A DNA stretch of 7,643 nucleotides, taken from Allobosea sp. Its GTDB lineage: Bacteria; Pseudomonadota; Alphaproteobacteria; Rhizobiales; Beijerinckiaceae. Location: the NCBI GenBank assembly GCA_021732895.1, contig JAKFWE010000181.1, forward strand, positions 1 through 7,643. The letters are read 5' to 3'. This document shows positions 1 to 6,273 of this stretch, piece after piece (positions within the stretch are counted from its first letter, which is position 1; every line of letters begins with the position of its first letter). Below the pieces are notes generated by a model. That model did not search any database, was not told where the DNA came from, and saw nothing but the letters and a program-made list of their open reading frames with translations. Position numbers and translations under genes: made by a program.

Positions 1-457
1 AGGTCGTAGAGCGGCTGGCGCCGACCGATTTGCCGCAGAGGTCGTCGGTGGTCTTGATGCCGACCGCCGCCAGCGCCGTGATCGTGTAGAACTGCGCGCC
101 CGACGAGAAGTAGTTGACGAAGTCGACGGTCTCCCGGCGCGCCGCATTATCCGACATGCCCGCCATGACCATGTCGACGCGGCCGGTCTGGAGCGAGGGC
201 AGCATCTGCGCGAAGGCCGTCTCCTGCCATTCGATCTTGACGCCGAGTTCGGCCGCGATCGCCTCGCCGATCTCGATGTCGAGGCCAGTCAGCGTGTTCG
301 TCGCCGGGTCCTTGAAGATGATCGGCGGATAGTTCGGCTGCGTCGCGACGACGATCTTTCCGGCGGATTTGATCCGGGCGGGCAACTCCTGAGCGGAGAC
401 GGCGGCGGGAAGCGCGATGGCGAGCGCGGCGATCAGGCTGCGGGACGATATCGGCAT
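1..457 (-). CDS. Polar amino acid ABC transporter, periplasmic substrate-binding protein (family 3), N-terminal part
   Basis: This is the first 152 codons of a periplasmic solute-binding protein; the gene continues past the left edge. It would capture a polar amino acid or similar small solute and hand it to the permease and ATPase encoded just upstream. Residues 1-22 form a signal peptide: a short polar start, a hydrophobic LIAALAIALPAAV stretch, and a likely cleavage after AVSA before QE. Mature residues show family 3 hallmarks: GKIVVAT near 33-39, NYPPIIF at 42-48, GLDIEIGEAIAAELG at 58-72, and DMVMAGMSDNAARRETVDF at 95-113, where an Arg after the AGMS turn usually contacts the ligand carboxylate. 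The ATG at 457 is chosen because AAAGGAG lies six bases upstream (464-470). The gene follows the ATPase stop by 32 bases in the same direction, so it is probably last or near last in the operon. The ligand cannot be named from this half. Confidence 0.93.
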   Translation of the reverse strand, partial: MPISSRSLIAALAIALPAAVSAQELPARIKSAGKIVVATQPNYPPIIFKDPATNTLTGLDIEIGEAIAAELGVKIEWQETAFAQMLPSLQTGRVDMVMAGMSDNAARRETVDFVNYFSSGAQFYTITALAAVGIKTTDDLCGKSVGASRSTT

Positions 458-489
458 GGAAAGCTCCTTTGCTGCGGATCGAATACGGG

Positions 490-1272
490 TCACGACAGGA
501 CGGCGGCGATGAAATCGCGGGTGCGCGGGTGCTCGGGCGCGCCCAGCACCTGCGCCGGGGGGCCCTGCTCGACGAGCCGGCCCTGATCCATGAAGACGAC
601 GCGGTCGGCGACCTCGCGGGCGAAACCGAGTTCGTGCGTGACGACGACCATGGTCATGCCGCTCTTCGCGAGGTCGCGCATCACGGCAAGCACTTCGCCG
701 ACGAGTTCGGGGTCCAGCGCCGAGGTCGGCTCGTCGAACAGCATCAGCCGCGGCTTCATCGCCAGCGCGCGGGCGATCGCGACGCGCTGCTGCTGGCCGC
801 CGGACAGTTCGGACGGATAGGCGTCGCGCTTCTCGGCGAGGCCCACGCGCGCGAGCAGCGCCTCGGCGTCCGCGATGGCGGCGGCTTTGGGCTGCCTCAG
901 CACGGTGACCGGCCCCTCGACGACATTCTGCAGCGCCGTCATATGCGCGAACAGGTTGAAGCGCTGGAACACCATGCCGCTGGCAAGCCTTTGTCGGGCG
1001 ATGTCGCGGTCGGTGAGTTCGACCAGCCTGCCGCGATCCGGGCGGTAGCCCGCCAGTTCGCCGTCGACCCAGATCGCGCCTGAATCGATGCGCTCCAGCT
1101 GGTTGATGCAGCGCAGCAGCGTCGATTTGCCGGAACCGGACGGGCCGACGATGCAGACCACTTCGCCGGATGCGATTTCCAGCGAAACGGCATCGAGCGC
1201 GGCAAGCGTGCCGAAGCGCTTGGTGACGGACAGCGCCTTGACCATGGGGGCGGAGAGGGCGGCCTCAACCAT
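490..1272 (-). CDS. Polar amino acid ABC transporter, ATP-binding protein
   Basis: This 260-residue cytoplasmic ATPase powers the amino acid importer formed with the neighbouring permease and binding protein. All nucleotide-binding motifs are intact: Walker A GPSGSGKST at 43-51, Q-loop VFQRFNLF at 101-108, signature LSGGQQQR at 156-163, Walker B LMLFDE at 176-181, D-loop SALD at 184-187, and switch His213 in VTHE. Length and motifs match the GlnQ/HisP-type subunits of polar amino acid transporters. The ATG at 1272 overlaps the permease stop by eight bases, which suggests translational coupling. It has GGGAG about six bases upstream. A second ATG at residue 10 (position 1245) is preceded by a pyrimidine-rich stretch with no ribosome-binding sequence, so I prefer the first. 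Family assignment is very secure. Substrate is set by the binding protein and is unknown. Confidence 0.96.
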   Translation of the reverse strand: MVEAALSAPMVKALSVTKRFGTLAALDAVSLEIASGEVVCIVGPSGSGKSTLLRCINQLERIDSGAIWVDGELAGYRPDRGRLVELTDRDIARQRLASGMVFQRFNLFAHMTALQNVVEGPVTVLRQPKAAAIADAEALLARVGLAEKRDAYPSELSGGQQQRVAIARALAMKPRLMLFDEPTSALDPELVGEVLAVMRDLAKSGMTMVVVTHELGFAREVADRVVFMDQGRLVEQGPPAQVLGAPEHPRTRDFIAAVLS

Positions 1273-2134
1273 TGCGCTCTCCCGCCCCAGTGCGGCCCTT
1301 TGCGAAATGCCGCTCCAGGAAAATCTGTCCGAGAGACAGGATCGAGACCACGATCAGGTACCAGCCGGCCGCGACGATCAGCAGTTCGATCACCCGGGCA
1401 TTGGCGTAGTAGATCGTCTGGGCGTTCCGCAGGATCTCGGAGAACTGGATCACGCTGGCGATCGAGGTCAGCTTGACCATGCTCACCACCTCGTTGCCGA
1501 CCGGCGGGATGATCACCCGCATCGCCTGCGGCAGCACGATGCGTCGCAGGGTCGTCAGCCGCGTCATGCCGATCGTCTTGGCGGCTTCGGTCTGGCCATG
1601 ATCGACAGAGAGAATGCCGGAACGCACCACCTCGGCGGTATAGGCGCCCTGGTTGATGCCGAGGCCCAGCAGCGTCGCCATGAATGGGCCGATCACGTCG
1701 ATCGTGCGGACCGAGAACACGCCGGAAATGCCGATGGTCGGAAAGACCAGCGCCAGGTTGAACCAGATCAGCAATTGCAGAATCAGCGGCGTGCCGCGGA
1801 AGAACCAGATGTAGAAGGCCGCGCAGCCGCGCATTACGGCGTTTGGCGACATCGCCATAATCGCGAAGATGACGCCGAGCGTGATGCCGAGCGCCATGGC
1901 GCAGATCGTCATGATCACCGTGTTGACGAGCCCGCCGAGAATGGCTGGCGCGGTGAAGAACTGGCCGACCACCTTCCAGGCGATGTCGCCCTCGGCGAAT
2001 GCCTTGACCACAAGCGCCAGCGCCAGCAGGACCAGCGCCGCCGAGATCCAGCGGCCGGCATGCAGCCGCCCGACGCGCGGCAGGCTCGGGATGGCGGGGT
2101 CGAAGACGGCCGTCTGCGTCGCTCTGCCGGTCAT
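1265..2134 (-). CDS. Polar amino acid ABC transporter, permease (HisM/GlnP type)
   Basis: This 289-residue inner-membrane permease forms the channel of the importer. It has a roughly 28-residue cytoplasmic N-tail, then hydrophobic segments near 29-47, 66-94, 105-130, 150-165 and 245-270. The family-typical RGTPLILQL lies at 113-121, and GINQGAYTAEVVRSGIL at 159-175. The ATPase-docking EAA loop starts at E183 (EAAKTIGMTRLTTLRRIVLP, 183-202). Only one permease is visible, so it would act as a homodimer unless a second lies beyond the left edge. The start ATG at 2134 overlaps the lyase stop as ATGA, and the sequence in front of it has only a weak GGGGG-type ribosome site. Expression therefore probably depends on ribosomes finishing the lyase. 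The end overlaps the ATPase start by eight bases. The N-tail is somewhat long for the family, but I see no better start. Confidence 0.95.
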   Translation of the reverse strand: MTGRATQTAVFDPAIPSLPRVGRLHAGRWISAALVLLALALVVKAFAEGDIAWKVVGQFFTAPAILGGLVNTVIMTICAMALGITLGVIFAIMAMSPNAVMRGCAAFYIWFFRGTPLILQLLIWFNLALVFPTIGISGVFSVRTIDVIGPFMATLLGLGINQGAYTAEVVRSGILSVDHGQTEAAKTIGMTRLTTLRRIVLPQAMRVIIPPVGNEVVSMVKLTSIASVIQFSEILRNAQTIYYANARVIELLIVAAGWYLIVVSILSLGQIFLERHFAKGRTGAGERNG

Positions 2135-3555
2135 GGCGTCGGCCCCCGATACCCTTCGGCCCAGGCGCGATGCCGGGCGAGTTCCAGCGTCAGGCGCTCG
2201 ATCTGCTCGGCGACCCGTGCAGGCGATGTGCCACCGCGCGCCATGCGCGCGTCGAGCGCGGCCTTCAGCGTCAGATGCTCGCGAATGTCCGGCGTCAACT
2301 TCGGGTCGACGCCTGCGAGCGCGGCATCGTCGATCTGGTGCAACTCGCAGTCGCGCTCCTCGCAGAGCCGGACCAGCGCGCCGGTGATGTCATGCGCCTC
2401 GCTGAAGGGCACGCCTTTCCGGGCAAGGAAATCGGCCACTTCGGTGGCGAGGGTGAAGCCCTGCGCGGCGGCCGTCCGCATCGTCGCTGTATTGACGGTC
2501 ATGGTCGCGACCATGCCGGCCATCGCCGGCAGCACCAGCGCCAGCGCGTCGACGGCGTCGAAAGCGGCCTTCTTGTCCTCGGCGAGATCCCGGTTGTAGG
2601 ACAGCGGCAGGCTCTTCAGGGCAGCCAGCATCGTCGTGACGCCGCCGATCAGCCGAGCCGAGCGGCCGCGCGTCAGTTCGGCGATGTCGGGGTTCTTCTT
2701 CTGCGGCATGATCGAGGAGCCGGTCGCGAAGGAATCGTGCAGCGAGATCCAGCGATAGGGCTGCGTGCACCAGATCACGATTTCCTCGGCCAGCCGCGAC
2801 AGGTTGACCGCCAGCATCGCCGCCACGAACAGGAATTCCGCAACATGGTCGCGCGCGCCGACCGCATCGACCGAATTCTCGAAGGACGCATCGTAGCCGA
2901 GTTCCTCGGCCGAAAGCTCCGGGTTCAGCGCGATGGCCGATCCCGCCAGCGCGGCCGCGCCCAGCGGCGAGATCGCGCTGCGCCTGTCCCAGTCGATCAG
3001 CCTGCCGGCATCGCGTGAAAACGCCTGCGCATGGGCCATGAGGTGATGGCCGAAGGTGATCGGCTGCGCCGCCTGAAGATGGGTTACGCCTGGGACCGGC
3101 GTTGCCTTGTGCGCTTGCGCCAGGATCACCAGCGATTCCTGCAGCGCCAGCAGATCGGCCATCAGCGTCCGGGCGCGATGGCGCAGGAACAGCTTCAGAT
3201 CGTTCGCCGCCTGGTCGTTGCGCGAGCGTCCGGCGCGGATCTTTCCGCCGAGCGGGCCGAGCTTCTGCGTCAGCACGCGTTCCAGGAAGGTGTGGACGTC
3301 CTCATCCTCGGCCCAGGGCTCGACCAGCCCGGCCGCATGCTGCCTTTCGACCTCGTCGATCGCCTTCAGGACGGTCGCGATCTCGCCGTCGTCGAGCAGG
3401 CCGGCGCGGCCGAGTTCGCGGATATGGGCGCGGGAACCGGCGAGATCATAGGGCGCGAGCCGGAAGTAGCTCGGCTCCGAGCGCGAGAGCCGGGTCAGCG
3501 CTGGATCGGGCTCGGCGCTGAAACGGCCTCCCCAGAGGCGCAAGGGCTGGTTCAC
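2131..3555 (-). CDS. argH: Argininosuccinate lyase family protein, first gene of an amino acid ABC transporter operon
   Basis: This 474-residue enzyme belongs to the fumarase/aspartase superfamily, argininosuccinate lyase branch. That branch splits argininosuccinate to arginine and fumarate by C-N elimination. The conserved regions are present: LWGGRFS near the N-terminus, AGRSRNDQ (108-115), THLQAAQP with the catalytic-type Thr158/His159, NSVDAVGARDHVAEF (227-241), the mobile loop GSSIMPQKKNPD (279-290) with the catalytic Ser, and YNRDLAEDK (320-328). Where many ArgH proteins read HTGRSRNDQ, this one reads RAGRSRNDQ, a variant I recall from actinobacterial ArgH. I chose the GTG at 3555 because GCGGAG ends eight bases before it. 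An upstream in-frame GTG at 3564 would add three residues but abuts that site. Leading a transporter operon with a divergent LysR gene argues for a catabolic role on an imported N-substituted aspartate. That is inference, and ordinary ArgH activity remains possible. The gene symbol is by family only. Confidence 0.93.
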   Translation of the reverse strand: MNQPLRLWGGRFSAEPDPALTRLSRSEPSYFRLAPYDLAGSRAHIRELGRAGLLDDGEIATVLKAIDEVERQHAAGLVEPWAEDEDVHTFLERVLTQKLGPLGGKIRAGRSRNDQAANDLKLFLRHRARTLMADLLALQESLVILAQAHKATPVPGVTHLQAAQPITFGHHLMAHAQAFSRDAGRLIDWDRRSAISPLGAAALAGSAIALNPELSAEELGYDASFENSVDAVGARDHVAEFLFVAAMLAVNLSRLAEEIVIWCTQPYRWISLHDSFATGSSIMPQKKNPDIAELTRGRSARLIGGVTTMLAALKSLPLSYNRDLAEDKKAAFDAVDALALVLPAMAGMVATMTVNTATMRTAAAQGFTLATEVADFLARKGVPFSEAHDITGALVRLCEERDCELHQIDDAALAGVDPKLTPDIREHLTLKAALDARMARGGTSPARVAEQIERLTLELARHRAWAEGYRGPTP

Positions 3556-3563
3556 GGGTCGCA

Positions 3564-3569
3564 CTCCGC
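3564..3569 (-). promoter_or_regulatory. Ribosome-binding site that favours the downstream GTG start of the lyase
   Basis: Read on the minus strand, GCGGAG lies eight bases before the GTG at 3555, which is ideal spacing. The same bases directly abut or overlap the upstream in-frame GTG at 3564, which would then lack a usable site. This decides between the two starts. The downstream start also gives an N-terminus (MNQPLRLWGGRFS) like that of typical argininosuccinate lyases. Confidence 0.6.
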
Positions 3570-3585
3570 TTTCATGTCGCAGGGC

Positions 3586-3615
3586 AGCCTAGGACCGGGA
3601 CCGCGGCGTCGGCAA
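3586..3615 (-). promoter_or_regulatory. Candidate promoter of the lyase/transporter operon
   Basis: On the minus strand a TTGCCG (3610-3615, -35-like) is followed after 18 bases by TAGGCT (3586-3591, -10-like). The implied start point is near 3579, giving a leader of about 24 bases to the preferred GTG. The match is weak, as expected for an activator-dependent promoter. Its main support is that the LysR-type inverted repeat then falls at about -65. Confidence 0.33.
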
Positions 3616-3636
3616 AGGAGATCATTTCCGCCCGTC

Positions 3637-3651
3637 ATTCCATTCTGGAAT
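3637..3651. promoter_or_regulatory. Candidate LysR-type operator, ATTCCA-TTC-TGGAAT
   Basis: This is a perfect inverted repeat with six-base arms (3637-3642 and 3646-3651) and a three-base centre. It includes the LysR-family T-N11-A pattern (T3638 to A3650). It lies in the divergent region, its right end 39 bases before the LysR-type gene's ATG. It would allow both activation of the lyase operon and autoregulation. A weaker half-like ATTTCC lies toward the lyase at 3624-3629. Confidence 0.55.
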
Positions 3652-3690
3652 AGCACCTTGCCTTCGAGCACGCCCGCCGTAGGATTGCGC

Positions 3691-4599
3691 ATGACCGGGA
3701 GCTCCCAGCCCTTGCCATCGACCACCGGCCTGCGCGTCGTCGAGGCGGTGGCGCGCCATGCCTCCTGCTCGGGCGCGGCGGCCGAACTCAACATGACGCA
3801 GAGCGCCGTCAGCAAGCAGCTCAAGGCCGTCGAGCAGATCGTCGGCGTGGCGCTGTTCCTGCGCAATCGGCGCGGGCTGGAGCCGACCGAGGCGGGCCGC
3901 GCCTTCATCGAGCCTGCGCGCGTTGTGCTGGCGGGGCTGGTGTCTGCGGTCGCCGGCCTCGCGCCGTTCCGGCCGGCGCAGCACCGGGTTCGGCTGCATG
4001 TCCTGCCGATTCTGGGCGATCGCTGGCTTGTGCCGCGCTTCTCGCGCTTCGCAGAACGGCACCCCGAGATCGACGTGCAGTTCACCACCTTCGTGACGCA
4101 GGAGACCAGCGAGGCGCCGGACGCCGTCTTCCGCTTCGGCGAAGGCGATTGGCCGGGGCAGGTCTGCGACTATCTGTTCGGCCGCGATGTCGCGCTCGTC
4201 GGCGCGCCCGACGTCATCGCGCGCTTCGGCGGCATCGCCGGAGCCGCCGACGTGGCGCGCTTCCCGGCGCTCGACCATTTCCAGACGCCGCTGCGCTGGA
4301 GCGAGTTCGGCGAGGCGAACGGCGTCGACGGGTTGAGCCCGCAGCGGGTGATCCGATTCGGCTTTTATGCGCTCGTCATCCGCGCGGCCATCGCAGGGCA
4401 GGGGCTCGCCCTCGTTCCGCGCACGCTGGTCGGCGAGGAACTGGCCTCGGGTCAGCTCGTCAATCCCGCCGGCCTCGGTTTCCGCAGCCGTCATGGCTAC
4501 TGGCTGACGCAAGGCTCCGAGCGCCAGCCGAGCCCGGCCTTTGCGCTGCTGCGCGAGTGGCTTGTCGCCGAGGCCGCCGGGATGCGAGAAGCGCTCTGA
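3691..4599 (+). CDS. LysR-type transcriptional regulator, GcvA-like, divergent from the lyase/transporter operon
   Basis: This 302-residue cytoplasmic DNA-binding regulator has a winged helix-turn-helix at about residues 13-70. The recognition helix is TQSAVSKQLKAVE (36-48), followed by the family-typical LFLRNRRGLEPTEAGRAF. A linker and periplasmic-binding-protein-like effector domain (about 98-300) follow, with VLPILGDRWLVPRFSRFAERHPEI resembling GcvA-type regulators. IAGQGLALVPRTLV and a closing FALLREWLVAEA are also typical. The frame stays open far upstream, but that stretch is antisense to the lyase. The ATG at 3691 is chosen because it starts just before the helix-turn-helix and has AGGA six bases upstream (3681-3684). 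A TTG at 3685 is a minor alternative. Divergent placement over a shared 135-base control region with a T-N11-A repeat suggests it controls the lyase/transporter operon and itself, probably with the transported solute or a breakdown product as effector. Confidence 0.93.
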   Translation: MTGSSQPLPSTTGLRVVEAVARHASCSGAAAELNMTQSAVSKQLKAVEQIVGVALFLRNRRGLEPTEAGRAFIEPARVVLAGLVSAVAGLAPFRPAQHRVRLHVLPILGDRWLVPRFSRFAERHPEIDVQFTTFVTQETSEAPDAVFRFGEGDWPGQVCDYLFGRDVALVGAPDVIARFGGIAGAADVARFPALDHFQTPLRWSEFGEANGVDGLSPQRVIRFGFYALVIRAAIAGQGLALVPRTLVGEELASGQLVNPAGLGFRSRHGYWLTQGSERQPSPAFALLREWLVAEAAGMREAL

Positions 4600-4600
4600 C

Positions 4601-4628
4601 GGGCTGCGGCTTCTAGGCCTTGCGGCCC
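4601..4628 (+). terminator. Possible stem-loop terminator or attenuator after the LysR-type gene
   Basis: One base after the regulator's stop codon, GGGCTGCGGC (4601-4610) can pair with GCC (4617-4619) and GCGGCCC (4622-4628). This allows one G-T wobble and a TT bulge, around a six-base loop TTCTAG. There is no T-tract after it, so it is not a canonical intrinsic terminator. It may slow or stop transcription between the regulator and the dehydrogenase gene, or only protect the mRNA end. Confidence 0.35.
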
Positions 4629-4647
4629 CCGATGAAGGGTCGAGACG

Positions 4648-5634
4648 ATGCAGCTTGGAATGGTCGGCCTCGGCCGGATGGGCGGCAACATCGTCCGCCG
4701 GCTGATGCGCGCCGGGCATGATTGCGTGGTCTATGACCGCGATCCCAAGCCGGGCGTTGCGCTGGCGGCCGAAGGCGCGATCGTCGCGGCCGACCTCGCC
4801 GACCTGGTCGCCAGGCTTTCCGCCCCGCGCGCGATCTGGGTGATGCTGCCCGCCGGAACAATCACCGAGACCGCGCTGGCCGAGCTCGCGGGCTTGCTCT
4901 CGCCCGGCGACACGCTGATCGACGGCGGCAACGCCTTCTGGAAGGACGACGTCCGGCGCGGGCGGGAGCTCGCCGCCAAAGGCCTGCACTACATGGATGT
5001 CGGCACCTCGGGCGGCGTCCATGGGCTCGATCGCGGCTACTGCCTGATGATCGGCGGCGACGCGGCCGCGTTCGAGCGGCTGGAGCCGATCTACGAGGCT
5101 CTCGCCCCGGGCAAGGGCGAGATCGAGCCGACGCGGCATCGCGAAGGCCGCAACCCGACCGCCGAGCAGGGCTATCTGCATTGCGGCCCGGTCGGGTCAG
5201 GCCATTTCGTCAAGATGATCCATAACGGCATCGAATACGGCATGATGCAGGCCTTCGCCGAGGGTTTCGACCTGCTGCGCAACGCCTCGGCGAAGGAAGG
5301 CCTGCCGCCGGAATACGGCTTCGATTTCGATGTCGCCGAGATCTCGGAGGTCTGGCGGCGCGGTTCGGTCGTGACCTCCTGGCTGCTCGACCTCACCGCC
5401 GAGGCGTTTGCCGCCGACGAGGCGCTGTCCTCCTATTCCGGCAACGTCTCCGATTCCGGCGAGGGCCGCTGGACAGTGCAGGCCGCGATCGAGACCGCGA
5501 CGCCGGCCGAGGTGCTGACCTCCTCGCTCTACACCCGCTTCCGCTCGCGCAAGGACCACACCTTCGCCGAGAAGGTGCTCTCGGCGATGCGCGCCGGGTT
5601 CGGCGGCCATGTCGAGCCCAAGAAGCCGGGCTGA
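4648..5634 (+). CDS. gnd: 6-phosphogluconate dehydrogenase, decarboxylating, short (GndA/YqeC-like) type
   Basis: This 328-residue cytoplasmic enzyme would oxidatively decarboxylate 6-phosphogluconate to ribulose 5-phosphate and CO2. The Rossmann motif is MVGLGRMGGN (5-14). DGGNAFWKDD (92-101) and GTSGGVHGLDRGYCLMIGG (119-137) are substrate-loop signatures. HFVKMIHNGIEYGMMQA (186-202) contains the expected catalytic Lys189 and Glu196. SYSGNVSDSGEGRW (262-275) closes the active site in this subfamily. It is far shorter than the roughly 470-residue NADP enzyme, as usual for this branch. Asp30 at the end of the second strand (YDRDP), instead of the Asn-Arg-Thr/Ser of NADP enzymes, suggests NAD preference; that is inference. 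The ATG at 4648 has GAAGGG eight bases upstream. Gluconokinase follows after six bases and supplies its substrate. No separate promoter is obvious in the 48-base gap before it. Confidence 0.94.
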   Translation: MQLGMVGLGRMGGNIVRRLMRAGHDCVVYDRDPKPGVALAAEGAIVAADLADLVARLSAPRAIWVMLPAGTITETALAELAGLLSPGDTLIDGGNAFWKDDVRRGRELAAKGLHYMDVGTSGGVHGLDRGYCLMIGGDAAAFERLEPIYEALAPGKGEIEPTRHREGRNPTAEQGYLHCGPVGSGHFVKMIHNGIEYGMMQAFAEGFDLLRNASAKEGLPPEYGFDFDVAEISEVWRRGSVVTSWLLDLTAEAFAADEALSSYSGNVSDSGEGRWTVQAAIETATPAEVLTSSLYTRFRSRKDHTFAEKVLSAMRAGFGGHVEPKKPG

Positions 5635-5640
5635 GTTGGA

Positions 5641-6156
5641 ATGCCGCGAAGCAAACCCGCCGTCATCGTGGTCATGGGGGTCGCCAGCTCCGGCAAGACC
5701 TCGCTCGGCGAGCGGCTGGCGGAGCGGCTCGGCTGGCCCTTCCGCGACGCCGATTCGTTTCATCCGTCGGAAAACGTCGCCAAGATGTCGCGTGGCGAGC
5801 CGCTCGACGACGAGGACCGCAAGCCCTGGCTCGCCGCCATCGCCGCCTGGATCGATCAGCTGCGGGCGGCCGGCTGCCATGGCGTCGTCACCTGCTCGGC
5901 GCTGAAGAAGCGCTACCGCGACGTGATCGTCGGCCAGCGGCCGGACGTCGCGCTGGTCTATCTCGAGGGTTCGCGCGAACTGATCGGCGCGCGGATGGCG
6001 CAACGCCGGCATCATTTCATGCCGCCGGCTTTGCTCGACAGCCAGTTTGCGGCTCTGGAGAAGCCGGATCAGGACGAAAAGCCGCTCGTCGTCTCGGTGG
6101 AGCTCAGCAAGGACGCGATCGTCGAGCGGGTGATGGCGGAGCTCCGCCTGTCCTGA
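5641..6156 (+). CDS. gntK: Gluconokinase (GntK family)
   Basis: This 171-residue cytoplasmic kinase would phosphorylate D-gluconate with ATP to 6-phosphogluconate, the substrate of the dehydrogenase encoded just before it. The P-loop is GVASSGKTS (13-21). DADSFHP (36-42), MSRGEPLDDEDRKPWL (49-64), CSALKKRYRD (85-94) and HFMPPALLDSQFAALE (125-140) are all gluconokinase signatures. Length is normal for the family. The ATG at 5641 is fixed by an in-frame TGA nine bases upstream, which is the stop of the dehydrogenase. The ribosome site is poor (TTGGA touching the ATG), so translation is probably coupled to the upstream gene. No gluconate transporter or GntR-type regulator is visible in this window. 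Confidence 0.95.
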   Translation: MPRSKPAVIVVMGVASSGKTSLGERLAERLGWPFRDADSFHPSENVAKMSRGEPLDDEDRKPWLAAIAAWIDQLRAAGCHGVVTCSALKKRYRDVIVGQRPDVALVYLEGSRELIGARMAQRRHHFMPPALLDSQFAALEKPDQDEKPLVVSVELSKDAIVERVMAELRLS

Positions 6157-6194
6157 GCGGGTCGGCGACGCCCGCCGCGCAGACCCCATTCCCG

Positions 6195-6210
6195 TTTCAA
6201 CCGATTGAAA
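6195..6210. promoter_or_regulatory. Candidate operator palindrome TTTCAA-N4-TTGAAA
   Basis: This perfect six-base inverted repeat has a four-base centre, CCGA. It lies in the 117-base gap before the UxaA/GarD-like gene, its right end 63 bases before the ATG. The central CG flanked by AA and TT resembles LacI-family operators, which often control sugar-acid genes. It overlaps a good -35 sequence, as expected for a repressor site. No candidate regulator for it is visible in the window. Confidence 0.42.
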
Positions 6211-6233
6211 AAACGGCGCCGCAGGCGCATTGC
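6205..6233 (+). promoter_or_regulatory. Candidate promoter of the UxaA/GarD-like gene
   Basis: TTGAAA (6205-6210) matches the -35 consensus at five of six bases. CATTGC, 17 bases downstream (6228-6233), is only a poor -10. The spacer holds a small GCGCC-GCA-GGCGC hairpin (6216-6228). The -35 coincides with the right arm of the palindrome at 6195-6210, which suggests repression by occlusion. Confidence 0.3.
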
Positions 6234-6273
6234 TGGCGGCGACGGCGGCGCTCCGCCCAGCGAGGTTCATCTC

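Noticed and set aside
469..1083. Open frame of 204 codons on the plus strand opposite the ABC ATPase
   Set aside because: It is the complement of a fully conserved ATPase with all motifs intact. The frame has no features of its own.
1088..2599. Open frame of 503 codons on the plus strand, opposite the permease and lyase
   Set aside because: It is full of Asp, His, Arg and Gln runs as expected for the complement of membrane-protein and lyase codons. The genes on the minus strand are unambiguous.
3031..3690. In-frame upstream extension of the LysR-type gene (220 extra codons)
   Set aside because: It is open only because it lies antisense to the lyase. LysR proteins begin just before the helix-turn-helix, which fits the ATG at 3691 with AGGA upstream.
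3622..5181. Open frame of 519 codons on the minus strand, opposite the LysR-type gene and gnd
   Set aside because: It is antisense to two clear genes, has low-complexity Arg/Ala/Asp-rich composition, and crosses the divergent control region. No family features are visible.
6195..6213. TTTCAA-N4-TTGAAA followed by A's as an intrinsic terminator
   Set aside because: On the plus strand the stem is AT-rich and is followed by A's, not T's. An operator/-35 reading fits better.
6216..6228. GCGCC-GCA-GGCGC inverted repeat as a terminator for gntK
   Set aside because: The stem is only five base pairs with a three-base loop and has no T-tract. Such short GC dyads are common at this base composition, so I mention it only within the promoter entry.
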